Shown: positions 1 through 10,582, counted from the first letter of the stretch. The stretch: DNA of 14,371 nucleotides from an uncultured Nitrosomonadales bacterium (GCA_903934275.1 CAIZNF010000587.1:1-14371); one strand, 5' to 3'. Numbers and translations are program-made. Notes: generated by a model from the sequence alone, not told the origin.

Positions 1-12
1 CGGCAAAACAAA

Positions 13-102
13 CGACAACAAATTGTCGCTTGTGATAAAAGTTTTCGGTGCGGCTGTTCGCCAAAGGCGAACCTCATTTTCCCGGCGGAGTCTGGGAAAA
101 TG
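13..102. repeat. Three tandem hairpins
   Basis: Three perfect short inverted repeats follow one another with stems of 6, 7 and 9 bp: 13-18/23-28 (loop CAAA), 56-62/66-72 (loop AAA) and 75-83/94-102 (loop of 10). They could be the 3' end of an upstream transcript, a structured RNA, or the end of a mobile element. No T run or protein-coding context decides between these. Confidence 0.5.
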
Positions 103-187
103 CCTAGCCACTTATCAGTCAAATGATATCAAAATGTGACATAAATTTTACGTTTGTATATTATCATCAACGCGTTAAATGGCATCC

Positions 188-231
188 GTAGGATGGGTTT
201 TGCACACTATGTCTGGCAGAGCCCGACCTAC
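188..231. repeat. GTAGG...CCTAC imperfect palindrome (REP-like)
   Basis: The arm at 188-203 and the reverse complement of 216-231 agree at 12 of 16 positions. Three of the four mismatches would be G-U pairs in RNA. The loop is 12 bases. The GTAGG start is the hallmark of many dispersed REP-type palindromes of proteobacteria; that family assignment is inference. Confidence 0.45.
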
Positions 232-236
232 ATTTT

Positions 237-261
237 GGTTCCGGCTCGTCCGGCTTAAGTT
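237..261 (+). repeat. Short dispersed repeat, copy 1
   Basis: This 25-base element starts GGTTCCGGCT and matches 22 of 25 bases of a second copy at 14061-14085, near the other end of the window. Each copy contains a small inner dyad (CCGG...CCGG type). Both copies lie in non-coding DNA next to other palindromes, which suggests a dispersed intergenic repeat family. Confidence 0.5.
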
Positions 262-523
262 CCATCAAGAATGCAACGCTACACTAGCTGATCAAGGCCG
301 TGAAGCGGTAACATGCCGGTGGTTATTGGCGCTCGTGCGATAATCTTTACGATCCGAATAGAGCACTTTTTGGAGTGTCGATTTTGGAGGTGGCGAACTG
401 TTACGATTGTTATATAGTTCACCTTCCAGCGCGAATTTGATGAAGGCCTATAAGTTTTACACTTGTCGTTATAAACCAACCTGTTGCTCATACCTGAATA
501 GTTGCGAATTGACGGAGGAAATC

Positions 524-1156
524 TTGGAAAGAATAATTTGCGTAATCGGCAACAAAGGGGGAACCGGGAAAACCAGCATTACGCATATGCTGTGCCACGG
601 CTTGGGGTTGCTCGGCAAGCGTTCGATTGCCGTGCTCACCGATGTCGAGCGTGAGCCGCTGCCGCGAGGAATCCGGCGTTACACTCCGCTCGACGGACGT
701 TCGCCGGATAAGCTGCAAGAAATTATCGATAAAATGGCATCGAGGCCGAAGTGGCTGGCGGTAATTGACGGCGGCGGCAACCGCCCGGAAATGGACAGGC
801 AATTCTATGAGATGTCGGGGCTTGTTCTGCTGCCATTCCGCGAATCCCACGAAGATATTCGCACGGTGCGCAACGACCTCGACACCTTCCCTGATGCGTA
901 TGGTATCCCCTCCCAATGGCCGACCAATCCGTGGCAACAGATGGCGGCGGAACGCACGCTTGACGAAATGATGCAAGACTATCGCCCGCGCCTGCTCGAT
1001 CCCGTGTATGCGGTGAGCGCCAGCAAACTGCTATTGGAGGACCAAGTACCGCCCGGCCTGCCGACGATGCTGAATAACATTTGCCGCAGTTTGGCCTGGC
1101 AAGTTCTTGAGCGCCTGCAATTGTCAGAACAGGATGAGCCTTCCCACCAGCCATAA
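524..1156 (+). CDS. Orphan ParA/MinD-like P-loop ATPase
   Basis: This 210-residue protein starts with the deviant Walker A motif of the ParA/MinD/Soj ATPases, GNKGGTGKTS at residues 9-18, including the signature lysine at 11. A hydrophobic strand ending in VIDGGGN looks like Walker B, but the usual aspartate-threonine-proline-proline of ParA is absent. The Walker A' region (VLTDVERE) is also non-standard. I chose the TTG at 524 because GGAGGA lies just upstream (514-519) and because the protein then begins directly at the first beta strand, as in the family. In-frame ATGs at 407 and 440 would add a tail unlike the family. No ParB, centromere-like repeat, MinC/E, flagellar or plasmid gene is next to it. 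The family partitions DNA or positions protein complexes; the role here is unknown. Mobile-element origin is possible. Confidence 0.75.
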   Translation: MERIICVIGNKGGTGKTSITHMLCHGLGLLGKRSIAVLTDVEREPLPRGIRRYTPLDGRSPDKLQEIIDKMASRPKWLAVIDGGGNRPEMDRQFYEMSGLVLLPFRESHEDIRTVRNDLDTFPDAYGIPSQWPTNPWQQMAAERTLDEMMQDYRPRLLDPVYAVSASKLLLEDQVPPGLPTMLNNICRSLAWQVLERLQLSEQDEPSHQP

Positions 1157-1308
1157 TCAGCACTACCATTTGGCGCAACTTAACATGAAACTCGCGTGGC
1201 GATTCGTTTGCCCCCTTTGATAAAACAACTAGCCATTCGACTAGGCCATCAAAAAACGATGCCCAAGCCGCTGGTTATCCCTCAGGTGGAAGGTTAAAAA
1301 AGAGGGAG

Positions 1309-4237
<2,929 letters not shown>

Positions 4238-4289
4238 CATCGAAACCGTTCCATACTGACGGGATTTGCGGACTATCAGGAGATATGCC

Positions 4290-4778
4290 ATGCGTCTGCT
4301 TGTATTGTTGATGTCTTTATTGCTGACCGCCTGCGGCTTTCATCTGCGCGGGCAGGCGGGGATGCCATTTGACACTTTATATCTGGAGGCACCCAACTCC
4401 GGCACGCCCTTCATCGCCGATCTGCGGCGCAATCTGGAAGCCAGCAAGATAAAGTTTGTAAACTCTGCCGAGCAGGCCGACGTGGTGCTTAACATCGTCA
4501 GCGAGATCCCTGAGAAGCAAATTCTCACATTGCGCGGCAGCGGGGGCGTAAATGAATTTCAGTTGCGTTACCGCGTCTCACTGCGTGCATACGATGTCAA
4601 GGGGCGAGAATGGATGCCGGCCGAGGAGATGATTCTGCGCCGCGATTACGTTTATGACGACACCAAAGTTCTTGCCAAAGAAGCCGAAGAAGCGCAACTC
4701 TACAAAAGCATGACTTCCGACATGGTGCAGCAAGTCGTGCGCCGCCTGAGCCGCGCCAAACCCCAGCTACAGCAATAG
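4290..4778 (+). CDS. lptE: LPS-assembly lipoprotein LptE
   Basis: LptE plugs the LptD barrel in the outer membrane and helps deliver lipopolysaccharide to the cell surface. The 162-residue product begins with a lipoprotein signal peptide: short basic start, leucine-rich core and an LTAC lipobox, with Cys15 as the lipidated residue. GFHLRG follows, typical of LptE. The rest shows the alternating strands and the C-terminal helix expected for the family, ending in a charged and Gln-rich tail. The start at 4290 is preceded by AGGAGA at a spacing of 6. The longer TTG start at 4266 would spoil the signal peptide. leuS-lptE-holA is a conserved order in proteobacteria, and holA follows after 7 bases. 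Confidence 0.93.
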   Translation: MRLLVLLMSLLLTACGFHLRGQAGMPFDTLYLEAPNSGTPFIADLRRNLEASKIKFVNSAEQADVVLNIVSEIPEKQILTLRGSGGVNEFQLRYRVSLRAYDVKGREWMPAEEMILRRDYVYDDTKVLAKEAEEAQLYKSMTSDMVQQVVRRLSRAKPQLQQ

Positions 4779-4785
4779 GTACGCC

Positions 4786-5787
4786 ATGCCGATCAGCAGC
4801 GACGACTTGCCGCGCCATCTAACCTCCGGCATCAAGCCGCTGTACGTGGTGTATGGCGATGCGCCGCTGCTGGCAGTCGAGGCGGCTGACAGCATCCGTG
4901 CGGCGGCACGCGCTGCCGGATATTCCGAGCGCGAGACATTCGTTGCCGAGCAACATTTCAAATGGAGCGAATTACGCAACAGCGCGCAAAGCCTTTCGCT
5001 GTTTGCCGAGCGCAAGGTCATCGACCTGCGCATTCCTTCCGGCAAACCCGGCACGGAAGGCGGGCAGGTATTGCAGGATTATTGCGCCAATTTGAGCGCG
5101 GATATACTCACGCTGATTTCCTTGCCCAAGCTCGACAAGACCGCGCAGAAAAGCCAGTGGTTTAGTGCATTGGAGCGTCACGGCGTGATGGTTTCAGCGG
5201 ACGATATTCCGCGCAACGCGCTGCCGCGCTGGATTGCGGGCCGCATGAAGCGGCAGGAGCAGAGCGCCGACGAGGCCACGCTGGAATTCCTCGCCGACCG
5301 CTGCGAAGGCAATCTGCTCGCGGCGTTTCAGGAAATTCAGAAGCTCGCGTTGCTGTTTCCGGCCGGATTGGTGTCTTTCGAGCAAGTCAAGGACGCAGTG
5401 ATGGATGTGGCGCGCTACGATATTTACAAACTCACCGAAGCGATGCTGAACGGCAATGCGACGCGTTTCGCGCGCATTCTGGACGGCCTGCGCGCCGAAG
5501 GAACCGCCACCGTGCTGGTGCTGTGGGCCATCAGCGAAGAGATACGCAAGCTGGGCAAGGTGCTGCAAGCCATACAACGCGGCAGTAGTTTAAATACGGC
5601 CGTCCGCGATGCGCGTATTTGGGGAGCCAGCGTGGGTCTGGTGGAAAATGCCGCGCGCCGCCTGAAGTTTCCGCATATCGAGCGCGCCATGCAGCAAGCC
5701 GCCAGACTGGACAAAACCATCAAAGGTCTGCGCCAGGGCGACGTGTGGGATGAGTTGTTGCAACTCGGATTGCGCTTCGCGAAATGA
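4786..5787 (+). CDS. holA: DNA polymerase III subunit delta
   Basis: Delta is the wrench of the clamp-loader complex: it opens the beta sliding clamp so that it can be loaded on primed DNA. The 333-residue length is close to the E. coli 343. The sequence follows HolA throughout. An N-terminal YVVYGDAPLL segment stands where the degenerate nucleotide-binding fold begins, then QSLSLFAERKVIDLRIP, LPRWIAGRMKRQ, and EGNLLAAFQEIQKLALL of the middle domain. The C-terminal collar domain ends in DVWDELLQLGLRFA. It begins 7 bases after lptE, and its stop overlaps the cutA start as ATGA, so translational coupling is likely. Confidence 0.95.
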   Translation: MPISSDDLPRHLTSGIKPLYVVYGDAPLLAVEAADSIRAAARAAGYSERETFVAEQHFKWSELRNSAQSLSLFAERKVIDLRIPSGKPGTEGGQVLQDYCANLSADILTLISLPKLDKTAQKSQWFSALERHGVMVSADDIPRNALPRWIAGRMKRQEQSADEATLEFLADRCEGNLLAAFQEIQKLALLFPAGLVSFEQVKDAVMDVARYDIYKLTEAMLNGNATRFARILDGLRAEGTATVLVLWAISEEIRKLGKVLQAIQRGSSLNTAVRDARIWGASVGLVENAARRLKFPHIERAMQQAARLDKTIKGLRQGDVWDELLQLGLRFAK

Positions 5788-6146
5788 ACGGTATTTTGTT
5801 AGTCATTACCAACTTGCCTGATGCGCAAACTGCCGAGCAACTGGCGCAGCGGCTAATCGAGGAACGGGTCGCGGCTTGCGTAAACCAGCTTGCGCCCTGC
5901 ACCTCGACCTACCGCTGGCGGGGCGGCATCGAAACCTCCACCGAAGTGCCGCTACTAATCAAAACAACACAGGTCGCCTATCCACGCCTGGAGCAACTGA
6001 TACGCGCGGCACATCCATACGAACTTCCTGAAATTATTGCTGTCCCTGTGTCGGCGGGTTTGCCCGCTTATTTGGACTGGGTTAACCAGGAAACAACCCC
6101 AGCCCCTTCCAACCTCCCTTTATCAGATGATGAGCCGTGCACTTAA
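5784..6146 (+). CDS. cutA: Divalent-cation tolerance protein CutA
   Basis: CutA is a small trimeric protein of the ferredoxin-like fold, linked to copper and other divalent-metal tolerance; its exact biochemical role is unsettled. The 120 residues show the family blocks: VITNLPDAQTAEQLAQRLIEERVAACVN, then YRWRGGIETSTEVPLLIKT, HPYELPEIIAVPV and the final YLDWV. The tail after that is a little longer than in E. coli CutA (112). The ATG overlaps the holA stop by four bases. Its position directly before dsbD is common in proteobacteria and fits a shared theme of metal and thiol homeostasis, which is inference. Confidence 0.93.
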   Translation: MNGILLVITNLPDAQTAEQLAQRLIEERVAACVNQLAPCTSTYRWRGGIETSTEVPLLIKTTQVAYPRLEQLIRAAHPYELPEIIAVPVSAGLPAYLDWVNQETTPAPSNLPLSDDEPCT

Positions 6147-6228
6147 TCCCCACTCGCGCCGGCATGGTGGGTTGGGTGGGGTCTAGAGGGGTTAGTTTGA
6201 ATGCAATTCACATAAAGGTATGAAAACG

Positions 6229-8073
6229 ATGCGTTTTGTTCTACTCCTGTTGCTCTGTTTTATGACTCAAGCCACAAATGCGGATGGCTTGTTGGAACGC
6301 CTGCCCAGCTTGGGGGGGAGCAAACAACCCAGCTTCCTGCCACCCGACCAGGCCTTCGGTTTGCAGGTTATGGTGCGCAATGCACATACCCTGCAAGCTA
6401 ATTTCAACGTGACTCCCGGCTATTATTTGTATCGCAACAAAATCAGTTTTGCGAGCAAAGATGGCGCGATCAAAATTGCGGCGGTGGGCTTGCCTAAAGG
6501 TGAGATGAAGCATGACCCTAATTTTGGCGATATCGAAGTGTTTCACCGTTCGTTTCAGGTTGAAATTACTTTGGTCAGGCCGAGTACCGATGCTACAGAC
6601 ATCACGCTGAACGCCACCTATCAAGGCTGCAGCGAAGACGGATTATGCTATCCGCCAATCGATAAAGCGGTGAAACTCAATCTGCCGGACGTAAAAACTG
6701 GCTTGCGTACACCACAAATACCGTCAATGGCCGAAGCACCCCCCCCATCGGCTATCACTCCACTACCGGCTACGCCCGCCACTGAAAATGCCCAGATCGC
6801 CAATTTGTTTAAGGGAGGCAGTTTCTGGTTGCTCGTTTCATTTTTCTTCGGTGCGGGGCTGTTGCTTGCGCTCACGCCCTGCGTGTTTCCGATGATCCCC
6901 ATACTGTCCGGCATCATCGTTGGACGCGGTCACAAAATTACTAAAACCCACGCTTTCCTCCTGTCGCTGGCTTACGTAATGGGCATGGCGATCACTTACG
7001 CCGCAGCCGGAGTGGCGGCGGGATTTTCCGGTAGCCTGATTTCCAACGCGCTGCAAACGCCTTGGGTGTTGGGCAGTTTTTCCGCGCTGTTCGTGCTGCT
7101 GTCGCTGTCCATGTTCGGTTTTTACGAATTTCAGTTGCCGACAGCGCTGCAAAGCAAACTGACCGATACCAGCAACCATCTGCACGGCGGACACCTGTCC
7201 GGCGTGTTCGCGATGGGCGCGCTGTCCGCCATCATTATGGGGCCTTGCGTGGCTGCGCCGCTGGCCGGGGCCTTGCTGTATATCGGTCAGACGCACGATG
7301 CCGTGCTGGGCGGGGCCGCACTGTTCGCGCTGGCGATGGGCATGGGGGCACCGCTGCTATTGATCGGCACCTCGGCGGGCGTGTTGCTGCCCAAGGCCGG
7401 GGCCTGGATGGAAGCGGTCAAACGCTTCTTTGGTGTAATGTTACTGGCTTTGGCGATCTGGATTGTCCAGCCGTTGCTCCCCATCGGCGTACAAATGCTG
7501 TTATGGGCGGCGCTGCTGATTTTTTCGGGGATTTACCTGCACGCGCTGGATGCATTGCCGCACAACGCCAACGGCTGGCATAAGTTGCTCAAGGGCATCG
7601 GCCTGATCGCCCTGTTGCTAGGCGTGGCTTATATGATCGGCGCGCTGTCCGGCGCACGCGACATTCTGCGGCCTTTGGGTACTATCGGCAGAGTCGAGAC
7701 ACAAATTCCCGCCACACTGCAATTTTCACGAGTCAAAGACATCGAGGATATCGACCGGCGCATTGCACAAGCACGCGGGCAAGCCGTGATGCTGGATTTT
7801 TACGCCGACTGGTGCATCTCATGCAAGGAAATGGAGCGCTTTACCTTCGCAAATACTGCCGTACAAGCCAAACTTAAACCGGTATTGCTGTTGCAAGCCG
7901 ATGTGACCGCATACAGCGAAGCCGACAAAGCCATGCTCAAACGCTATGCGTTGTTCGGACCGCCCGCCATATTATTTTTTGATGCTCAGGGCAAAGAACT
8001 GGGCGATTTTCGCGTGACAGGTTATCAGGATGCCACGCAGTTTTTGAAATCGCTACAACTCGCTGGAATTTAA
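6229..8073 (+). CDS. dsbD: Thiol:disulfide interchange protein DsbD
   Basis: DsbD moves reducing power from cytoplasmic thioredoxin across the inner membrane to periplasmic DsbC, DsbG and cytochrome c maturation proteins. All three parts are visible. After a signal peptide ending near ATNA comes the N-terminal periplasmic domain with the cysteine pair CSEDGLC (C134, C140). A multi-span membrane domain has TPCVFPMIP (C218) and GPCVAAPLAG (C340). A periplasmic thioredoxin domain carries WCISC (C529, C532). AAAGG at 6214-6218 is ten bases before this ATG but only one base before the alternative ATG at 6220, so I prefer 6229; the difference is three residues. Two homopolymers lie in the coding sequence: seven G at 6312-6318 and eight C at 6739-6746. 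The product of 614 residues is longer than E. coli DsbD (565). Confidence 0.95.
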   Translation: MRFVLLLLLCFMTQATNADGLLERLPSLGGSKQPSFLPPDQAFGLQVMVRNAHTLQANFNVTPGYYLYRNKISFASKDGAIKIAAVGLPKGEMKHDPNFGDIEVFHRSFQVEITLVRPSTDATDITLNATYQGCSEDGLCYPPIDKAVKLNLPDVKTGLRTPQIPSMAEAPPPSAITPLPATPATENAQIANLFKGGSFWLLVSFFFGAGLLLALTPCVFPMIPILSGIIVGRGHKITKTHAFLLSLAYVMGMAITYAAAGVAAGFSGSLISNALQTPWVLGSFSALFVLLSLSMFGFYEFQLPTALQSKLTDTSNHLHGGHLSGVFAMGALSAIIMGPCVAAPLAGALLYIGQTHDAVLGGAALFALAMGMGAPLLLIGTSAGVLLPKAGAWMEAVKRFFGVMLLALAIWIVQPLLPIGVQMLLWAALLIFSGIYLHALDALPHNANGWHKLLKGIGLIALLLGVAYMIGALSGARDILRPLGTIGRVETQIPATLQFSRVKDIEDIDRRIAQARGQAVMLDFYADWCISCKEMERFTFANTAVQAKLKPVLLLQADVTAYSEADKAMLKRYALFGPPAILFFDAQGKELGDFRVTGYQDATQFLKSLQLAGI

Positions 8074-8137
8074 CGTTTTTTGCTTATCTTCGTCAAACTG
8101 CTAGACAATCTACCCTAATTTGCGGCAAACTGCGCAA

Positions 8138-8623
8138 ATGAAAAAGAGCCAAGCCGTAGAAAAGAGCCAAGCGAATCACACCAAAAATATTCTGGTGCTG
8201 CATGGCCCTAACCTGAATCTGCTGGGTAGCCGCGAGCCGAATAGGTATGGACACGTCACGTTAAGCGAAATTGATGCGCGTTTAACGAAGTTGGCAAACT
8301 CAAATAGCGCAGGCCTGTCTTGTTTTCAGAGCAATGTCGAATTAGAACTGATTGAACGTGTGCAACAGGCGCGTGCCGATGGGACACAGTTCATCATCAT
8401 CAATCCGGCGGCATTCACCCATACCAGCGTAGCCTTGCGCGATGAGCTGGCGGCGGTTGCCATCCCGTTCATTGAGGTGCATCTCTCCAATGTGTTTGCG
8501 CGTGAAGCATTCCGCGAAGAGTCTTTCTTTTCCAATATGGCCATTGGCGTAATCAGCGGTCTGGGCACTACGGGTTACGAATTCGCCGTGCAATTCGCAC
8601 TAAACTATAAAAACCAAGCTTAA
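8138..8623 (+). CDS. aroQ: 3-Dehydroquinate dehydratase, type II
   Basis: The enzyme converts 3-dehydroquinate to 3-dehydroshikimate, the third step of the shikimate pathway. Type II marks are [12 protein letters not shown] (catalytic Arg and Tyr on the flexible lid), [17 protein letters not shown], and PFIEVHLSN with the catalytic His, followed by a lid-binding AREAFR. It is somewhat divergent: SNVFARE where SNVHARE is usual, QSNVELELI where QSNHEGxLI is frequent, and FREESFFS. The N terminus carries an extra basic tail with an 18-base tandem repeat (13-base identical units at 8142-8154 and 8160-8172) that repeats KSQA. Length is 161 residues against about 145-150 usual. The ATG at 8138 is taken rather than the TTG at 8120. 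aroQ directly before accB is the common order in beta- and gammaproteobacteria; accB starts 11 bases later. Confidence 0.94.
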   Translation: MKKSQAVEKSQANHTKNILVLHGPNLNLLGSREPNRYGHVTLSEIDARLTKLANSNSAGLSCFQSNVELELIERVQQARADGTQFIIINPAAFTHTSVALRDELAAVAIPFIEVHLSNVFAREAFREESFFSNMAIGVISGLGTTGYEFAVQFALNYKNQA

Positions 8624-8633
8624 GGGGGACATC

Positions 8634-9080
8634 ATGGATTTACGTAAACTCAAGACACTTATTGAGTTGGTAGAAAGCTCGGGTATTGCCGAGCTGGAAA
8701 TCAGCGAGGGCGAAGAGCGCGTCCGCATCACACGCACCGCCGCATCCGTGTTGCAAGCATATGCGCCAGCCCAGCAACAACCAATTTTCGCAGCACCGCA
8801 AGCCATTGCGCCGATGGCGGAACCTTCCAAGCCAGCAGTGGCGGAGGGCCATATAGTGAAATCGCCGATGGTTGGCACGTTCTACCGCTCGGCCTCGCCG
8901 GGATCCAATGCATTTGTGGATGTCGGACAAAGCGTGAGCAGCGGCGACACCCTGTGCATCATCGAGGCCATGAAGCTGCTCAACGAAATCGAGGCTGATC
9001 AAAGCGGCGTTATTAAAGCGATTTTGGTGGAAAACGGACAGCCCGTGGAGTTCGGGCAACCGTTATTTGTCCTCGGTTGA
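8634..9080 (+). CDS. accB: Biotin carboxyl carrier protein of acetyl-CoA carboxylase
   Basis: AccB carries the biotin that shuttles CO2 from biotin carboxylase (AccC) to the carboxyltransferase (AccA/AccD), the first committed step of fatty acid synthesis. The N-terminal helix ([34 protein letters not shown]) is the standard start. A Pro/Ala/Gln-rich linker leads to the biotinyl domain with [14 protein letters not shown]. The biotinylation site is EAMKLLNEI, Lys114, 35 residues from the end as expected (EAMKMMNxI in many relatives). Length is 148 residues. A strong AGGGGGA ribosome-binding site precedes the ATG. The distance to accC is unusually large, 146 bases, because of a duplication (see the entries at 9106-9269). 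Confidence 0.96.
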   Translation: MDLRKLKTLIELVESSGIAELEISEGEERVRITRTAASVLQAYAPAQQQPIFAAPQAIAPMAEPSKPAVAEGHIVKSPMVGTFYRSASPGSNAFVDVGQSVSSGDTLCIIEAMKLLNEIEADQSGVIKAILVENGQPVEFGQPLFVLG

Positions 9081-9105
9081 TCCTGTAATTCGGAGTAACT
9101 AACTA

Positions 9106-9140
9106 ATGTTTGAGAAAATATTAATTGCAAACCGGGGTGA
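9106..9140 (+). repeat. Direct repeat copy A (accC start)
   Basis: These 35 bases are matched by 9227-9261 with 33 identities. The two differences (TTA/CTA for Leu, CGG/CGC for Arg) are both synonymous. A shared CGGAG stands upstream of both copies. The copies are 121 bp apart and so are in different frames. Confidence 0.9.
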
Positions 9141-9234
9141 CCAGCAGCCGACAGGCGATGCGGCGGCGCAGCCAAATTGCGTGGCGGCTGAAAGCCGCAG
9201 AGGCGATTTTACCGCGGAGATAACGCATGTTTGA
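9106..9234 (+). pseudogene. Truncated duplicate of the accC 5' end, opening a 42-codon frame
   Basis: The frame begins with 11 codons identical in protein sequence to the start of AccC ([11 protein letters not shown]), then departs (DQQPTGDAA...). It ends in TGA at 9232-9234, which lies inside the accC start region in another frame. GGAG at 9092-9095 stands about ten bases upstream, so it may be translated. It cannot make biotin carboxylase. Its end overlaps the accC ATG (9227) by eight bases, an arrangement that could couple translation of accC to it. Whether it is a scar or an upstream regulatory frame cannot be decided from sequence alone. Confidence 0.75.
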
Positions 9235-9269
9235 GAAAATACTAATTGCAAACCGCGGTGAAATCGCCT
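9201..9269 (+). promoter_or_regulatory. 17-bp stem-loop enclosing the accC start codon
   Basis: Bases 9201-9217 (AGGCGATTTTACCGCGG) are the reverse complement of accC codons 9-15 at 9253-9269, except for one position that forms a U-G pair in RNA. The 35-base loop (9218-9252) holds the ATG at 9227; the SD GGAG (9216-9219) straddles the end of the left arm. A small hairpin GCGGCT-GAA-AGCCGC (9184-9198) lies just upstream. In mRNA this stem could affect initiation on accC. A functional role is inference. Confidence 0.6.
9227..9261 (+). repeat. Direct repeat copy B (true accC start)
   Basis: This copy continues into the full biotin carboxylase frame, so it is the functional one. GGAG at 9216-9219 gives it a ribosome-binding site at a spacing of seven. 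Confidence 0.9.
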
Positions 9270-10582
9270 TGCGTATCCAGCGAGCCTGCCGCGAAATGGG
9301 CATCAAAACCGTCGTGGTGCACTCCGAAGCGGATGCCGATGCCAAGTACGTGAAGCTGGCCGATGAGTCGGTTTGCATCGGCCCTGCGCCTTCCTCGCAA
9401 AGCTACCTGAATATCCCCGCCATCATCAGTGCTGCGGAAGTCACCGACGCGCAAGCCATCCATCCCGGTTACGGATTTCTTTCCGAGAATGCCGATTTTT
9501 CCGAGCGTGTCGAAAAATGCGGCTTCGTCTTCATCGGCCCGCGCGCCGAAACCATCCGGTTGATGGGCGACAAGGTGAGCGCCAAAATCGCCATGAAAAA
9601 AGCTGGGGTGCCCTGCGTGCCGGGCGTGGAAGGCGCGTTGCCGGACAACCCCGCCGAGATCGTCAAGATTGCGCGCAGCATCGGCTACCCGGTCATCATC
9701 AAGGCCTCCGGCGGCGGTGGCGGGCGCGGGATGCGGGTGGTGCATACCGAAGCGGCGTTGTTGAACGCGGTCACCATGACGCGCACCGAAGCGCAGGCCG
9801 CCTTCAATAACCCCGTGGTTTACATGGAAAAGTTTTTGGAAAACCCGCGCCATATCGAATTTCAGGTACTGTCTGACCAGCATGGTAATGCGGTTTATCT
9901 GGGTGAGCGCGATTGCTCGATGCAGCGACGCCATCAGAAGATCATCGAGGAAGCACCCGCACCACTGCTCAACTTGCGCCTGCGCAATAAGATAGGCGAA
10001 CGTTGCGCCGAAGCCTGCCGCAAAATCGGCTATCGCGGCGCGGGGACCTTCGAGTTCCTGTATGAGAATGGCGAATTTTTCTTCATCGAAATGAACACAC
10101 GCGTACAGGTGGAGCATCCCGTCACGGAAATGATTACCGGCATCGACATCGTGCAGCAGCAGATTCGTATCGCTGCCGGAGAAAAATTGACATTCAAGCA
10201 GCGCGATATTCAAATCAGGGGGCACGCCATCGAATGCCGCATCAACGCCGAGCATCCTTACAAATTCACTCCTTCGCCCGGTCGCATCACCTCCTGGCAT
10301 GCTCCGGGCGGCCCCGGCATCCGCGTGGACTCGCACGCCTACAACAACTATGTCGTGCCTCCGCATTACGATTCGATGATCGGCAAGATCATCGCCTATG
10401 GCGACACGCGCGACCAGGCTATGGCGCGGATGCGTACCGCATTGTCCGAGATGTGGGTGGAAGGCATCGAAACCAATATCGCGCTGCACCGCGAGTTGTT
10501 GCAGGACGCGGCTTTCATGCGTGGTGCTACCAGCATTCATTACCTGGAAGAGCGGATCGCCGAACGCGCCAAAAGCAAGTAA
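9227..10582 (+). CDS. accC: Biotin carboxylase subunit of acetyl-CoA carboxylase
   Basis: AccC uses ATP and bicarbonate to carboxylate the biotin on AccB. The 451 residues line up with E. coli AccC (449) almost without gaps. The glycine-rich ATP-grasp loop [14 protein letters not shown] starts at K159. C230, H236 and K238 lie in [18 protein letters not shown], and E288, R292, Q294, V295 and E296 in the catalytic [16 protein letters not shown] block. Numbering is identical to E. coli at these residues. The start at 9227 is set by [17 protein letters not shown], the universal AccC start. The region before it is a partial duplication of this same start. prmA follows after 36 bases. Confidence 0.97.
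   Translation: MFEKILIANRGEIALRIQRACREMGIKTVVVHSEADADAKYVKLADESVCIGPAPSSQSYLNIPAIISAAEVTDAQAIHPGYGFLSENADFSERVEKCGFVFIGPRAETIRLMGDKVSAKIAMKKAGVPCVPGVEGALPDNPAEIVKIARSIGYPVIIKASGGGGGRGMRVVHTEAALLNAVTMTRTEAQAAFNNPVVYMEKFLENPRHIEFQVLSDQHGNAVYLGERDCSMQRRHQKIIEEAPAPLLNLRLRNKIGERCAEACRKIGYRGAGTFEFLYENGEFFFIEMNTRVQVEHPVTEMITGIDIVQQQIRIAAGEKLTFKQRDIQIRGHAIECRINAEHPYKFTPSPGRITSWHAPGGPGIRVDSHAYNNYVVPPHYDSMIGKIIAYGDTRDQAMARMRTALSEMWVEGIETNIALHRELLQDAAFMRGATSIHYLEERIAERAKSK

Larger units (their letters stand above)
1..523. other. Gene-poor region with hairpins upstream of the ParA-like gene
   Basis: No reading frame here resembles a protein I know. Visible structures are three consecutive hairpins: CGACAA/TTGTCG (13-18 with 23-28), GTTCGCC/GGCGAAC (56-62 with 66-72, AAA loop) and CATTTTCCC/GGGAAAATG (75-83 with 94-102). 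A GTAGG...CCTAC palindrome follows at 188-231. Positions 103-180 are clearly richer in A and T than the surrounding DNA. None of the hairpins is followed by a T run, so they are not typical terminators. The upstream gene lies outside the window. Confidence 0.6.

Noticed and set aside
407..523. Longer N terminus for the ParA-like protein from the ATG at 407 or 440
   Set aside because: The added residues do not resemble the family, which starts directly at the P-loop strand. The TTG at 524 has a strong SD at correct spacing.
6148..6181. CCCCAC/GTGGGG dyad between cutA and dsbD as terminator
   Set aside because: Only six base pairs with a 22-base loop and no T run follow; it may be chance in G-rich DNA.
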